Below are positions 17,967-26,943 of a stretch of DNA of 64,000 nt, piece after piece (the stretch's first letter is position 1; the number at the start of each line of letters is the position of its first letter). The notes beneath the pieces were generated by a model that saw only the letters and a program-made list of their open reading frames with translations, did not search any database and was not told the origin of the DNA. The position numbers and the translations under genes are program-made. This DNA comes from an uncultured Pseudodesulfovibrio sp. GTDB taxonomy: Bacteria; Desulfobacterota; Desulfovibrionia; Desulfovibrionales; Desulfovibrionaceae. The DNA lies in the NCBI RefSeq assembly GCF_963662885.1, contig NZ_OY760065.1:258001-322000 (forward strand), read 5' to 3'.

Positions 17967-18890
17967 ATGGCGCGCCAAGAAAAAGAAAAAAACATCAATG
18001 AGTACAGCCACCCCTGGGTGGATCGGTACCTTGAACACCTGTTGATCGAAAAGGGGTTGTCCGAAAACAGCCTGACCGGTTACGCCAACGATCTCGGGTC
18101 CCTGCTCGCATTTTTGGATGACAAGTCCTTCGACCTGAAGGACCTGACGGACAAGACCCTGTTCCTCTACCTGACCCATCTGCGGGCTCGCGGCCTCAAG
18201 AGCCGTTCCCTTGCCCGGCATCTTTCCTCCCTGCGCGGATTCTTTGCGTTTGCCGTGGGCGAGAAATGGTACAAGGAAGATCCCGGGCAGCTTTTGGAAA
18301 ATCCTAAATTGCCGCGTAAGCTACCGGAATTTCTCAGCCGAGAGGAGATTTCCCGCGTCCTCGCCCTACCCGATACCTCCACTCCGCTCGGCATGCGCGA
18401 TAAGGTCATGTTGGAGCTGCTCTACGCGGCGGGGCTGCGCGTCTCCGAACTCATCGGCATGAAGGTTTTGGATTACGATCCGCAAGTGGGCATGCTCAAG
18501 GTCTTCGGCAAGGGGGCCAAGGACCGACTGATCCCCATCCATTATACTGCTCAGGACTTTCTGAATCGCTACATGGAGTTCACACGTCCCGGTTTCAAAC
18601 CGCGCGAGGATTTCATGTTTCTGAACCGCTCGGGCAAGGGGTTAACCCGCCAGGGCGTCTGGAAACTGATCAAGAAATACGCAGAGACCGCCGGGATAAA
18701 GCGGTCCATCTCGCCGCATACCTTCCGTCACTCCTTCGCCACCCACCTGTTGGAAGGTGGCGCGGACCTGCGTACAGTGCAGATCCTGCTGGGGCACGCG
18801 GACATAAGCGCTACCGAGATCTATACCCATGTTGAGGCCAACCGCCTCAAGACCCTGCACCGGAAGTTCCATCCGCGATCAAGTATGTGA
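17967..18890 (+). CDS. xerD: Site-specific tyrosine recombinase XerD
   Basis: Chromosome-dimer resolution recombinase, partner of XerC at dif. The 307-residue protein has an N-terminal SAM-like core-binding domain (about 10-100) and a catalytic domain. The catalytic set is present: Arg in AAGLRVSELIG, Lys in GKGAKDRLIPI, the HxxR box HTFRHSFATHLLEGGA, the His in LGHADIS, and the Tyr in TEIYTHV. Length and motifs match XerD rather than phage integrases. ATG 17967 is taken as start; GTG 17961 two codons earlier is equally possible, and neither has a strong ribosome binding site. Confidence 0.92.
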   Translation: MARQEKEKNINEYSHPWVDRYLEHLLIEKGLSENSLTGYANDLGSLLAFLDDKSFDLKDLTDKTLFLYLTHLRARGLKSRSLARHLSSLRGFFAFAVGEKWYKEDPGQLLENPKLPRKLPEFLSREEISRVLALPDTSTPLGMRDKVMLELLYAAGLRVSELIGMKVLDYDPQVGMLKVFGKGAKDRLIPIHYTAQDFLNRYMEFTRPGFKPREDFMFLNRSGKGLTRQGVWKLIKKYAETAGIKRSISPHTFRHSFATHLLEGGADLRTVQILLGHADISATEIYTHVEANRLKTLHRKFHPRSSM

Positions 18891-18915
18891 TCATTGTAAC
18901 AACTCAGAATATAGA

Positions 18916-21603
18916 ATGAAAAAGAAATCGGAAAAGATAAAAGCCCCGACCGTGATCACGGCCCACGCCAATGCCGACTTCGACGCTCTGGGGGCCATGG
19001 TTGCGGCCAGCAAGCTCTATCCCGAGGCGGTCCTCATTTTCCCGGGCAGCCAGGAATCCAGCCTGCGCAATTTCTTCATCGAAAGCACTACCTATCTTTT
19101 CAACTTCAAGGCTTTCAAGGATATCGAACCCGAGTCGGTGGAACTGCTGGTCGTTGTGGACACCCGCCAGCGCTCCCGGATTCCTCATGTCCGCCCCGTG
19201 CTGGATAACGAGGGGCTGCGAATCCATCTCTACGACCACCACCCTGACAGCGATGAAGACCTGCCAGCCGAAAAGAGCGTGGTCCGTGAGTGGGGTTCCA
19301 CTACCACCATAATCGTACACGAGATCATGGGGCGCGGTCTGACCCTGAACACGGAAGAGGCCACCCTGCTCGGCATCGGCATCTATGAGGATACCGGCTC
19401 CTTCGGTTTCAACACCACAACGCCTCAGGACTTCGAGGCCGCCGGTTGGCTCAAGTCCCAGGGCATGGACATAGAGGTCATCGCCGATCTTCTGTCTCAT
19501 GAACTGTCCGCCGAACAGGTCACCTATCTGGGAGAATTGTTCAAGAACGCCAAAACGTATGACATCCACGGCGTGGACGTGGTCATCACGGAGATGTCCA
19601 CGGACAAGTTCGTGCCCGACTTCGCCCTGCTCGTTCACAAGCTTATGGATATGGAGAAGATCAAGGTGGTCTTCGCGTTGGGTCGCATGGCCGACCGCAT
19701 CCATCTGGTGGCCCGGTCCAAGAGCCCGGACGTCAATGTCGGCCGTATCTGCTCATCCCTGGGAGGCGGTGGTCATGACGCAGCGGCCTCAGCCACGGTC
19801 AAGGACCGCACCCTGGCCGAGGTTCGAGACGATCTGTTCGCCCTGTTCTATTCCCAAATCAATCCGCAGATCGTGGTCGATTCCCTCATGTCCCGGCCAC
19901 CTGTGGTCATAGAGGGCGACAAGTCCATGGCCGACGCTCTGGAGTTAATGAGCCGCTATGGCCTCAAGGATGTGCCTGTGGTGGAAAAGGACAGCATGCG
20001 ATGTATCGGCATAATCGGCCAGCAAATCGCGGATAAAGCCGTTTCCCATCATCTTGGCGAAGTGGGCTTGAGCGAATACATGACCCGGACGTTCGATACG
20101 GTGAAGGCCGACACTGATCTCTACCGGGTCATGGAAATAATTTTGAGCAACCGCCAGCGGATGCTGCCTGTTGTGGAGAATGGCGAACTGACCGGCGTCA
20201 TCACCCGGACGGACCTGATGAACATGCTCATCGAGGAGCCCGCCCGCATCCCGGATTCTCTCATGCCCGACCACCGCAGGGAGCGGAACATCGCTTCCCA
20301 GGTCAAGAACCGCCTTCCTCAGCGCATGCTCGAACTTCTTAAGGAAGCCGGCGACCTGGGGGCCGAGATCGGCTGGGAAGTCTATGCTGTCGGTGGCTTT
20401 GTGCGGGACATCCTGCTCGGGCGGCCCAACCTCGACCTTGATCTTGTGGTTGAAGGTGACGGCATCGATTTTGCCAAACGCTTCGCGGCCAAGCTCGGTG
20501 GGAGAGTCAAGGCGCATTCCAAGTTCAAGACTGCCGTTGTTATCCTGGATGACGGCCAGCGTGTGGACGTGGCCACTGCCCGACTCGAATATTACGAATA
20601 CCCTGCCGCCCTGCCTACCGTAGAGCTATCTTCCATTAAAATGGACCTGTACCGCCGCGACTTTACGGTCAACGCCCTGGCTTTGCGCATAAATCCCGGC
20701 CGCTACGGACAATTGGTGGACTTTTTCGGTGCCGAGCGCGACATCCGTAATCGGACCATTCGGGTGCTCCACTCATTGAGTTTTGTTGAGGATCCCACCC
20801 GAATCCTTCGGGCTATCCGCTTTGAGCGCCGTTTCGATTTTCAGATCGGTGGCCAGACCATGCGGCTGATCAAGAACGCACTCACTCTGAAGCTCTTCAG
20901 CAAGCTTTCCGGGACCAGAGTCATGCATGAGCTGCAGCTGATCATGAACGAGGAAGATCCCTTGGCCTGTCTGTTGCGGATGCAGGAACTCGGAATCATG
21001 GAAGCCATTCATCCCCTGCTCTCCATTGATCGCGAACGTGTTCAGATCCTGACTGAGCTGGTCAAGGTCCACAATTGGTACAAGCTGCTTTATCTGGAAC
21101 CGTCGGCGACCCCGTGGAAGCTCTACATCCTGGGATTGACCGCGGGCATCAAGCGGGACCAAATCGGGCAAGTGACGAGCCGTTTGCATTTTACGCAAAA
21201 GGAGGAGCGGGACTTCTTCCATCTGCGCGACATGATCGGCGAGGCATTGATGAAGCTGATGGGCTGGAAGGAAGGACATTCGCGGCTGAGCCGGTTATAC
21301 AAGATCCTCCACCCCATTCCGGTCGAGGGTATCCTTTTCCTCATGGCCCGTAGCCGGAAGGAATATATTCGTCGTAATATTTCCCAATACCTCGCACGGT
21401 TGCAATATGTCGAAATCGAGGTGAACGGCAAGGACCTCCAGAATATAGGTATTGAACCGGGGCCCATTTACTCGCTCATTCTGGATCGGTTGATGACGGC
21501 GAAAATCGACGGCCAGGCGGAAACCCGCCACGAGCAATTGAATCTGGCGAAAAAATTGAATAAGGAATTGTCGGCGGAGCTTGAGGAAGAGAGCGGAGAG
21601 TAG
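18916..21603 (+). CDS. DHH-CBS-CBS-poly(A) polymerase fusion, probable A-adding tRNA nucleotidyltransferase
   Basis: 895 residues. The N-terminal DHH phosphoesterase domain (about 10-170) has HANADFDALGA and YDHHPDS. A DHHA1 region near 290 contains LGGGGHDAAASA. Two CBS domains follow at about 315-435. The class II nucleotidyltransferase head (about 465-600) has VGGFVRDILLGRPNLDLDLVVEG and the second half YRRDFTVNALAL. An RNA-binding neck/body follows, with DPTRILRAIRFERRF. This organisation is known for A-adding enzymes that work with a separate CC-adding enzyme to build the tRNA CCA end. The function of the DHH part is uncertain; oligonucleotide hydrolysis is plausible. The start at 18916 lies just after the xerD stop, so the two may be co-transcribed. 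Confidence 0.88.
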   Translation: MKKKSEKIKAPTVITAHANADFDALGAMVAASKLYPEAVLIFPGSQESSLRNFFIESTTYLFNFKAFKDIEPESVELLVVVDTRQRSRIPHVRPVLDNEGLRIHLYDHHPDSDEDLPAEKSVVREWGSTTTIIVHEIMGRGLTLNTEEATLLGIGIYEDTGSFGFNTTTPQDFEAAGWLKSQGMDIEVIADLLSHELSAEQVTYLGELFKNAKTYDIHGVDVVITEMSTDKFVPDFALLVHKLMDMEKIKVVFALGRMADRIHLVARSKSPDVNVGRICSSLGGGGHDAAASATVKDRTLAEVRDDLFALFYSQINPQIVVDSLMSRPPVVIEGDKSMADALELMSRYGLKDVPVVEKDSMRCIGIIGQQIADKAVSHHLGEVGLSEYMTRTFDTVKADTDLYRVMEIILSNRQRMLPVVENGELTGVITRTDLMNMLIEEPARIPDSLMPDHRRERNIASQVKNRLPQRMLELLKEAGDLGAEIGWEVYAVGGFVRDILLGRPNLDLDLVVEGDGIDFAKRFAAKLGGRVKAHSKFKTAVVILDDGQRVDVATARLEYYEYPAALPTVELSSIKMDLYRRDFTVNALALRINPGRYGQLVDFFGAERDIRNRTIRVLHSLSFVEDPTRILRAIRFERRFDFQIGGQTMRLIKNALTLKLFSKLSGTRVMHELQLIMNEEDPLACLLRMQELGIMEAIHPLLSIDRERVQILTELVKVHNWYKLLYLEPSATPWKLYILGLTAGIKRDQIGQVTSRLHFTQKEERDFFHLRDMIGEALMKLMGWKEGHSRLSRLYKILHPIPVEGILFLMARSRKEYIRRNISQYLARLQYVEIEVNGKDLQNIGIEPGPIYSLILDRLMTAKIDGQAETRHEQLNLAKKLNKELSAELEEESGE

Positions 21604-21730
21604 ACGCTTTCCCCTCTTGCCCTTGACTGGCAAGCCGTGTAGAAAATCAAGATGTTGGTAAGTATGCGCGGGCTGTTTCGGCGATGGGTCGAACTTCGCG
21701 ACCAACGTGAACGTCAACTGGAAGTGGATC

Positions 21731-22219
21731 ATGGATGTTTTGTGGGCGCCTTGGCGCCTTGATTATATTCTCGGCCCCAAGCCCGAGGAATGCGTTTTTT
21801 GCATTCCCGAGCACACGAACGAGGACGAGGAGCGCTGCATCCTCGCTCGTGGAGAGCATTGTTTTGTGGTCATGAACAAATTCCCCTATAATAATGGGCA
21901 TCTCATGGTCACTCCCTACCGTCACGTGAGCCACCTGACGGACCTGACTTTGGAAGAGTCCAACGACTGCATGTTGTGGTTGAGGCGATGCGTCCAGATT
22001 CTGGAAGATGCCTTCCACCCTCACGGGATCAACATGGGACTCAATCTGGGCGAGGCGGCCGGTGCCGGCATTGCCCAGCACATGCATTTTCAGATTGTGC
22101 CCCGTTGGAACGGGGACGCTTCGTTTATGGCCGTCTTCGGTGAGACCACGGTCATCCCCGAACACCTGCACTCAACCTACAGCCGCTTAAAGCCGCTGTT
22201 CGATGCGATCAGCGCTTAA
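21731..22219 (+). CDS. HIT-family nucleotide hydrolase/phosphorylase
   Basis: A 162-residue HIT-domain protein. A Cys near the N-terminus (CVFC) suggests a metal or structural site. The active motif reads AGIAQHMHFQIVPRW, that is H-x-H-x-Q rather than the canonical H-x-H-x-H. The Gln form occurs in Ap4A phosphorylases and the GalT branch, so diadenosine polyphosphate phosphorylase activity is possible. ATG 21731 is chosen because the family N-terminus (DVLWAPWRLDYI) begins there. It is followed at 10 bases by lapA. Confidence 0.82.
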   Translation: MDVLWAPWRLDYILGPKPEECVFCIPEHTNEDEERCILARGEHCFVVMNKFPYNNGHLMVTPYRHVSHLTDLTLEESNDCMLWLRRCVQILEDAFHPHGINMGLNLGEAAGAGIAQHMHFQIVPRWNGDASFMAVFGETTVIPEHLHSTYSRLKPLFDAISA

Positions 22220-22229
22220 GGAGAACCGC

Positions 22230-22592
22230 ATGCGTTTTATCAAGGTCCTGTTTCTGTTAGCACTTTTCGTCTTTTCCATCTTTTTCTTCAGCCAGAACAA
22301 TGATGTTCTGTTGCAGGAATTGACGCTGATCCTCGATATTCCCTATGTGGCCACCCTCCACTCCATCCCGCTGCCCTTCGGCTTCCTGATCCTGCTCGCC
22401 TTTGTGGCCGGTTCGCTGCTGACCCTGATCTACTTCGCGGTGGACAAGTTCCGTGGCGCCTCCAAGCTCAAGGAGTGCCGCACCCGCATGGCCAGCCTGG
22501 AACAGGAACTGAACTCCCTGCGCAATATGCCCATCAGCGAGGATTCCTCCTACACTTCCGTCACCGAGACCAAGGAAGAAGGAAGCCTCTAG
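22230..22592 (+). CDS. lapA: LapA-family membrane protein (DUF1049)
   Basis: A 120-residue inner-membrane protein with two hydrophobic segments (about 2-20 and 45-70) joined by a short periplasmic loop, and a C-terminal coiled-coil-like cytoplasmic tail (CRTRMASLEQELNSLRN). This is the LapA layout. In Escherichia coli LapA pairs with LapB to control lipopolysaccharide synthesis through LpxC turnover. The adjacent lapB-like gene 9 bases downstream supports the call. AAGGAG precedes ATG 22230. Confidence 0.85.
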   Translation: MRFIKVLFLLALFVFSIFFFSQNNDVLLQELTLILDIPYVATLHSIPLPFGFLILLAFVAGSLLTLIYFAVDKFRGASKLKECRTRMASLEQELNSLRNMPISEDSSYTSVTETKEEGSL

Positions 22593-22600
22593 GCATCATC

Positions 22601-23746
22601 ATGGGCTGGAAGCTATTCAACCGCAAAAAGGCGCAAAGCGCCCTCCTCGACCGAGTCCGTATGTCAGGCAACGGCGAATCTCCGCCTGTGCAGGACACCC
22701 GCGCGGCCATCGAGGAACTCAGCAAGGTCGTCCAGAACGATCCCGAAGCGGTTGAAATTTATCTTGCGCTCGGCAGTCTGTACCGTTCTCAGGGCGAGAT
22801 AGAGCGCGCCATCCAAATCAGAAACAGCCTTATCGTCAGGCCGGGCCTGGACCGTGAGTTCAAGGCCCGCGCCTGGTTCGAACTGGGGCGGGATTTCCGC
22901 CGCGCCGGTTTTCTGGACAGGGCGGAAAAGGCATTTCAAGAAGCCCGCTCCCTGGGCCAGGACCCCATTTCCATTCATAGGGAGATGGCCCGACTGACGG
23001 CGGAACGTGGCGACTATGAAAAGGCGGCCGAGTCCTACGGTCAGCTCGATCTGCCGCTGCCTCAGGCGCATTACCTGGTCCGTCTGGCCAAGGATCGCTT
23101 CAGCGAGGGCAACAGTTCCCAGGGCAACCGCGCTCTGCGTCACGCCATCCGGGCCTACCCCGGTTCCGTGGAAGCATGGCTCGAGCAGATGACCCAGGCC
23201 TACAAAACAGGCAATGCGGCCAAGATCGGCGATGTCCTGTCTCAGGCGCTGGAGTATCTGGCCCCTGAATTGCGCTTTGTCCTCTTCGAGGGATTGTTGC
23301 AGGCGCTGGGACAGGCGGAAAAAGCCCGGGTCAATTCCTTTGGCGAGGAAACCGAGTGGTCCAAAGCCTGTCCGGACGACAAGGTCGTTGCTGTGGTGGT
23401 GCCGATCATGGAATCCCAGGAGCCTGACGTTTTGCTGCTCTACTACGGGGCCATGCTCCTGCTTCGGGTCGAGGACACGGACAACGCCCGCTCCTGGTTC
23501 GAGAAGGCACTCATGCTCAACGCCGATTTCTGGCAGGCCCGCCTTGAACTCTTCGATCTTTCCCGAGCCGAACAGACGCTGACGCCCTTTTTCAAGGAGC
23601 AGCTTTCCTTTTTCCTTGGCCGGGCCCGTCGGGTCCGCCGATTCTTCTGCCGCCACTGCGGCTTGAAGCGCGACCAGATATTTTTCAACTGCCCGCGCTG
23701 TCACAGCTGGCATTCCATTGCCTTTCGAACCGACATCACAGAATAA
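22601..23746 (+). CDS. lapB: LapB (YciM)-like TPR protein with C-terminal zinc ribbon
   Basis: 381 residues. Several TPR units occur between about residues 40 and 330 (for example AIEELSKVVQNDPEAVEIYLALGSLYRSQGE and FELGRDFRRAGFLDRAEKAFQEA as overlapping segments). A rubredoxin-like ribbon follows with two CxxC pairs (FFCRHCG and FNCPRCHSWH), the diagnostic end of LapB/YciM. LapB acts as an adaptor for FtsH-dependent LpxC degradation in enterobacteria. The N-terminal membrane anchor typical of E. coli LapB is not evident, so anchoring may depend on LapA. ATG 22601 directly follows lapA. Confidence 0.83.
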   Translation: MGWKLFNRKKAQSALLDRVRMSGNGESPPVQDTRAAIEELSKVVQNDPEAVEIYLALGSLYRSQGEIERAIQIRNSLIVRPGLDREFKARAWFELGRDFRRAGFLDRAEKAFQEARSLGQDPISIHREMARLTAERGDYEKAAESYGQLDLPLPQAHYLVRLAKDRFSEGNSSQGNRALRHAIRAYPGSVEAWLEQMTQAYKTGNAAKIGDVLSQALEYLAPELRFVLFEGLLQALGQAEKARVNSFGEETEWSKACPDDKVVAVVVPIMESQEPDVLLLYYGAMLLLRVEDTDNARSWFEKALMLNADFWQARLELFDLSRAEQTLTPFFKEQLSFFLGRARRVRRFFCRHCGLKRDQIFFNCPRCHSWHSIAFRTDITE

Positions 23747-23767
23747 ATACACCGCATCAAAGATCTC

Positions 23768-26398
23768 GTGGCACAAAGAAAACTGACTCCAATGCTCGAG
23801 CAGTACCTCCGTTTCAAGGAGGAGAATCCGGGCTGCCTGCTGTTCTTCCGTATGGGAGACTTCTACGAATTGTTTTTCGAGGACGCGGAGGTCGTGTCCC
23901 GGGCGGTCCAGATCGCCCTTACCAGCCGCAATCCCAACGACGAGAACCCCATTCCCATGTGCGGCATGCCCCACCATTCCGTGGAGCCGTATCTGAGCCA
24001 ACTGCTCGACAAGGGATACAAGATCGCCATCTGTGATCAGATTGAAGACCCCAAGGAAGCAAAGGGGTTGGTCAAGCGAGACGTGACCCGCGTGCTCACG
24101 CCCGGCACGGTGGTCGAGGACTCCAACCTCAAGTCCAAGGCCAACAACTATCTTGGAGCCTTCTTCTGGGACAGCGCCAAGGATGCGGGCGGCATAGCAT
24201 GGCTGGATTTCTCCACAGGTCAATGGTCCGGGCTCTACAGCCGCAAGGAGCCCGAGCTGTGGCAGTGGATGGTCAAGATCAATCCGAGCGAGCTGCTCCT
24301 GCCTCAAGGCGTCAAGGTTCCGCCCCAGTTCGGCGACTTGGCCGGTCAGGTTACAGGCGTTGCCCCGGGAACTTTCTTCGATCTGGCCGGAGCGCGCACT
24401 CGCATTCTGGAGGCCCAGCACGCGGCCGATCTGGACAGCCTCGGTCTGGCAGGCAAGAACGAGTTGGTCAGAGCCTGTGGTGCCCTGCTGACCTATCTGG
24501 ATCAGACCCAAAAGGGTGAGTTCGGCCACCTGGGCGAGTTCAAGCCGCTCAACCTCGGCAAGCACCTGCTGCTGGACGAGGTTACTGAGCGCAATCTTGA
24601 AATTTTCCGCAGGCTTGACGGCAAAACCGGCCTGGGCACCCTGTGGCAGGTCATGGACAGAACCATGACTCCCATGGGCGGCCGTTTGCTCGAAGCCCGC
24701 CTGCGCCAACCGTGGCGTAACCTGTCGCCTATAGAAAAGACCCAGGAGTGTGTGGCCTTTCTGTTTGAGCGCGACCGGCTCCGCGCTGATATCCGTCATG
24801 GTTTGGATTCCGTTTACGACCTGGAACGACTGTCCACGCGCATCTTTCTCGGTCGAGCCAATCCAAAGGATTTTATCGCCCTGCGCCGCAGCCTTTCCCA
24901 GTTGCCCCAGTTGTATTCCCTGCTGAGTGGAGAGAATCTGGATACAGCCGCCGAGCTCAAGCGCATCGTGGGCAAGTGGGACGCAATGGACGACCTCTGC
25001 GCACTGCTTGAATCCGCACTGGTGGACAGCCCTCCGCCCGTGATCACGGACGGCGGTCTTTTCCGCAAGGGATACGACCCGGTTCTGGATGAACTTATCG
25101 AGCTCAACGAGCACGGCGAGGACCGACTCAAGGCCCTGCACCAGGCAGAGCTGGCCAAGAACGACATCCCCAAGCTGAAGCTCGGCTTCAACAAGGTGTT
25201 CGGGTATTATTTCGAGGTCTCCAAGGCGTACAAGGGGCAGGTCCCGGAACATTTCATCAGACGTCAGACCCTGGTCAACAGCGAGCGCTACATAACGCCG
25301 GAGCTCAAGGAGATGGAGGATCGGATCATCTCAGCCTCCGAAGAGCGCAAGAGCCTGGAGTACAGGCTTTTCCAAGAGCTGCGGGAACGTCTGGCCAAGG
25401 CCCGCGCCCGATTCCTGTTCATGGCCGACGTGGTCGCGTCACTGGATTTCTGGCAGGGGTTGGCCGAGGCTGCCCGGGTTAACGAGTGGACCCGCCCTAC
25501 TCTGCACGAGGACTTGGAGATCGAGATTGAACAGGGGCGGCATCCCGTGGTCGAGGCGGCCATGGGCGCGTCCAACTATATTCCCGGCGATCTGCGCATG
25601 GACCAGACCCGACGTATCCTGCTCATAACCGGCCCGAATATGGCCGGTAAGTCCACGGTCCTGCGTCAGGTGGCCATCATGACCATCATGGCCCAGATCG
25701 GCTCGTTCGTTCCGGCCACCAGCGCGCGCATCGGGCTGGCGGATAGAGTATTTTCCCGCGTGGGGGCTTCGGACAACCTGGCCCAGGGGCACTCCACCTT
25801 CATGGTCGAGATGACTGAAACCGCGCGTATCCTCCGGCAGGCCACCAGACGGAGCCTGGTCATTCTGGATGAAATCGGACGCGGCACCAGCACCTATGAC
25901 GGACTTTCCCTGGCTTGGGCCGTGGTCGAGGAACTGTCCACCCGCGCGGGTGGTTCGGTGCGAACTCTGTTCGCTACCCATTACCACGAGTTGACCAGCC
26001 TGGAAGGCAAGATCGAGGGGTTGCGCAACCTGAATATCGCGGTCAAGGAGTGGAAAGGGGATATCGTTTTTTTACGGAGGCTTGTACCCGGTCCGGCCGA
26101 TCGCAGCTACGGCATTGAGGTGGCCCGACTGGCAGGCGTTCCCCGCCCAGTGGTTGAGCGTGCCCGGGAAATCCTTGCGGAACTCGAAGAAAAATCGCAG
26201 GATAACCAAGCTGGTGGAGCCGTGGATCGGGCTTCGCAGACATTGCTGCCCGGATTTGGCGCCCCGCCCATCAAGGTCGACCGCGAGCTGTGCGAGCACC
26301 CGATCGTCACCCAGCTGACGGACCTGGACGTGGACGGGATGACTCCAATTCAGGCGTTGATGCTGCTCAATCAGTGGAAAGACATGATCAAGGACTGA
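23768..26398 (+). CDS. mutS: DNA mismatch repair protein MutS
   Basis: 876 residues, a normal length for MutS. The N-terminal mismatch-recognition domain has the FFRMGDFYELF motif (conserved Phe-x-Glu wedge region: the Phe and Glu of DFYE). The ATPase domain has Walker A GPNMAGKSTVLRQ near residue 622, Walker B LVILDEIGRGTSTYDG, and the FATHYHEL signature. The protein binds mispairs and loops as a dimer and recruits MutL. GTG 23768 is the start. A small lipoprotein gene begins 4 bases after its stop. Confidence 0.96.
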   Translation: MAQRKLTPMLEQYLRFKEENPGCLLFFRMGDFYELFFEDAEVVSRAVQIALTSRNPNDENPIPMCGMPHHSVEPYLSQLLDKGYKIAICDQIEDPKEAKGLVKRDVTRVLTPGTVVEDSNLKSKANNYLGAFFWDSAKDAGGIAWLDFSTGQWSGLYSRKEPELWQWMVKINPSELLLPQGVKVPPQFGDLAGQVTGVAPGTFFDLAGARTRILEAQHAADLDSLGLAGKNELVRACGALLTYLDQTQKGEFGHLGEFKPLNLGKHLLLDEVTERNLEIFRRLDGKTGLGTLWQVMDRTMTPMGGRLLEARLRQPWRNLSPIEKTQECVAFLFERDRLRADIRHGLDSVYDLERLSTRIFLGRANPKDFIALRRSLSQLPQLYSLLSGENLDTAAELKRIVGKWDAMDDLCALLESALVDSPPPVITDGGLFRKGYDPVLDELIELNEHGEDRLKALHQAELAKNDIPKLKLGFNKVFGYYFEVSKAYKGQVPEHFIRRQTLVNSERYITPELKEMEDRIISASEERKSLEYRLFQELRERLAKARARFLFMADVVASLDFWQGLAEAARVNEWTRPTLHEDLEIEIEQGRHPVVEAAMGASNYIPGDLRMDQTRRILLITGPNMAGKSTVLRQVAIMTIMAQIGSFVPATSARIGLADRVFSRVGASDNLAQGHSTFMVEMTETARILRQATRRSLVILDEIGRGTSTYDGLSLAWAVVEELSTRAGGSVRTLFATHYHELTSLEGKIEGLRNLNIAVKEWKGDIVFLRRLVPGPADRSYGIEVARLAGVPRPVVERAREILAELEEKSQDNQAGGAVDRASQTLLPGFGAPPIKVDRELCEHPIVTQLTDLDVDGMTPIQALMLLNQWKDMIKD

Positions 26399-26401
26399 CC
26401 G

Positions 26402-26848
26402 ATGCGTAAATCTCTTGCCACCACCATTCTACTCCTTTTCGCCCTGGCCGTGCTGGCCGGATGCGCTCTGGGCCGCAAGCAATGGCCGGAAGCTTCCCGC
26501 AACGAGGACCGGTTCACCCTGAAGCTCATGGATGGCGAACGTATCGACGATTGTCTGGTTGTGCAGGTGGGCGTGTCAGGCGCCGTGGATAGACTGTGGC
26601 GAGCCAGCGTACTCTACGAGGCTGTGGGCGACGAGGAAGGACAGGGATGCGTTGGCTGTCCGTTTGTGCCTCGAGCCGTGCAGCATTTTACTCGCGGCCA
26701 GCAGGGTTTTGATCTCGAAGGCAAGGTCCTGAAACTGAGTATCTGCGGTCTTGAGCCTGGCGTTGAGTACCGTTTCCAGGTATCCGGCAAAAGTGAGATT
26801 CCGACCATGTCCATGCAGTACACAGATGTGTATATGGCCGAACCATAG
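26402..26848 (+). CDS. Small lipoprotein of unknown function
   Basis: 148 residues with a type II signal peptide: a hydrophobic core, then lipobox L-A-G-C with Cys21 as the lipidated residue. The mature part has a CVGC pair near residue 80 and a fibronectin-like closing segment (GLEPGVEYRFQV). No enzymatic motif is visible. It probably shares the mutS transcript, being 3 bases downstream, although no functional connection is apparent. Confidence 0.75.
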   Translation: MRKSLATTILLLFALAVLAGCALGRKQWPEASRNEDRFTLKLMDGERIDDCLVVQVGVSGAVDRLWRASVLYEAVGDEEGQGCVGCPFVPRAVQHFTRGQQGFDLEGKVLKLSICGLEPGVEYRFQVSGKSEIPTMSMQYTDVYMAEP

Positions 26849-26943
26849 GCCATTTTGTCGGTTTTATATTTCAAAAGTATTGGATGATATCGTTTCATAC
26901 GGCGTATTGATCCCCATACATCTTTATCAGGAGATCGAATCAT

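Noticed and set aside
17967..18890. Phage or island integrase
   Set aside because: Length, full RKHRHY motif set and context match housekeeping XerD; no phage genes or att duplication nearby.
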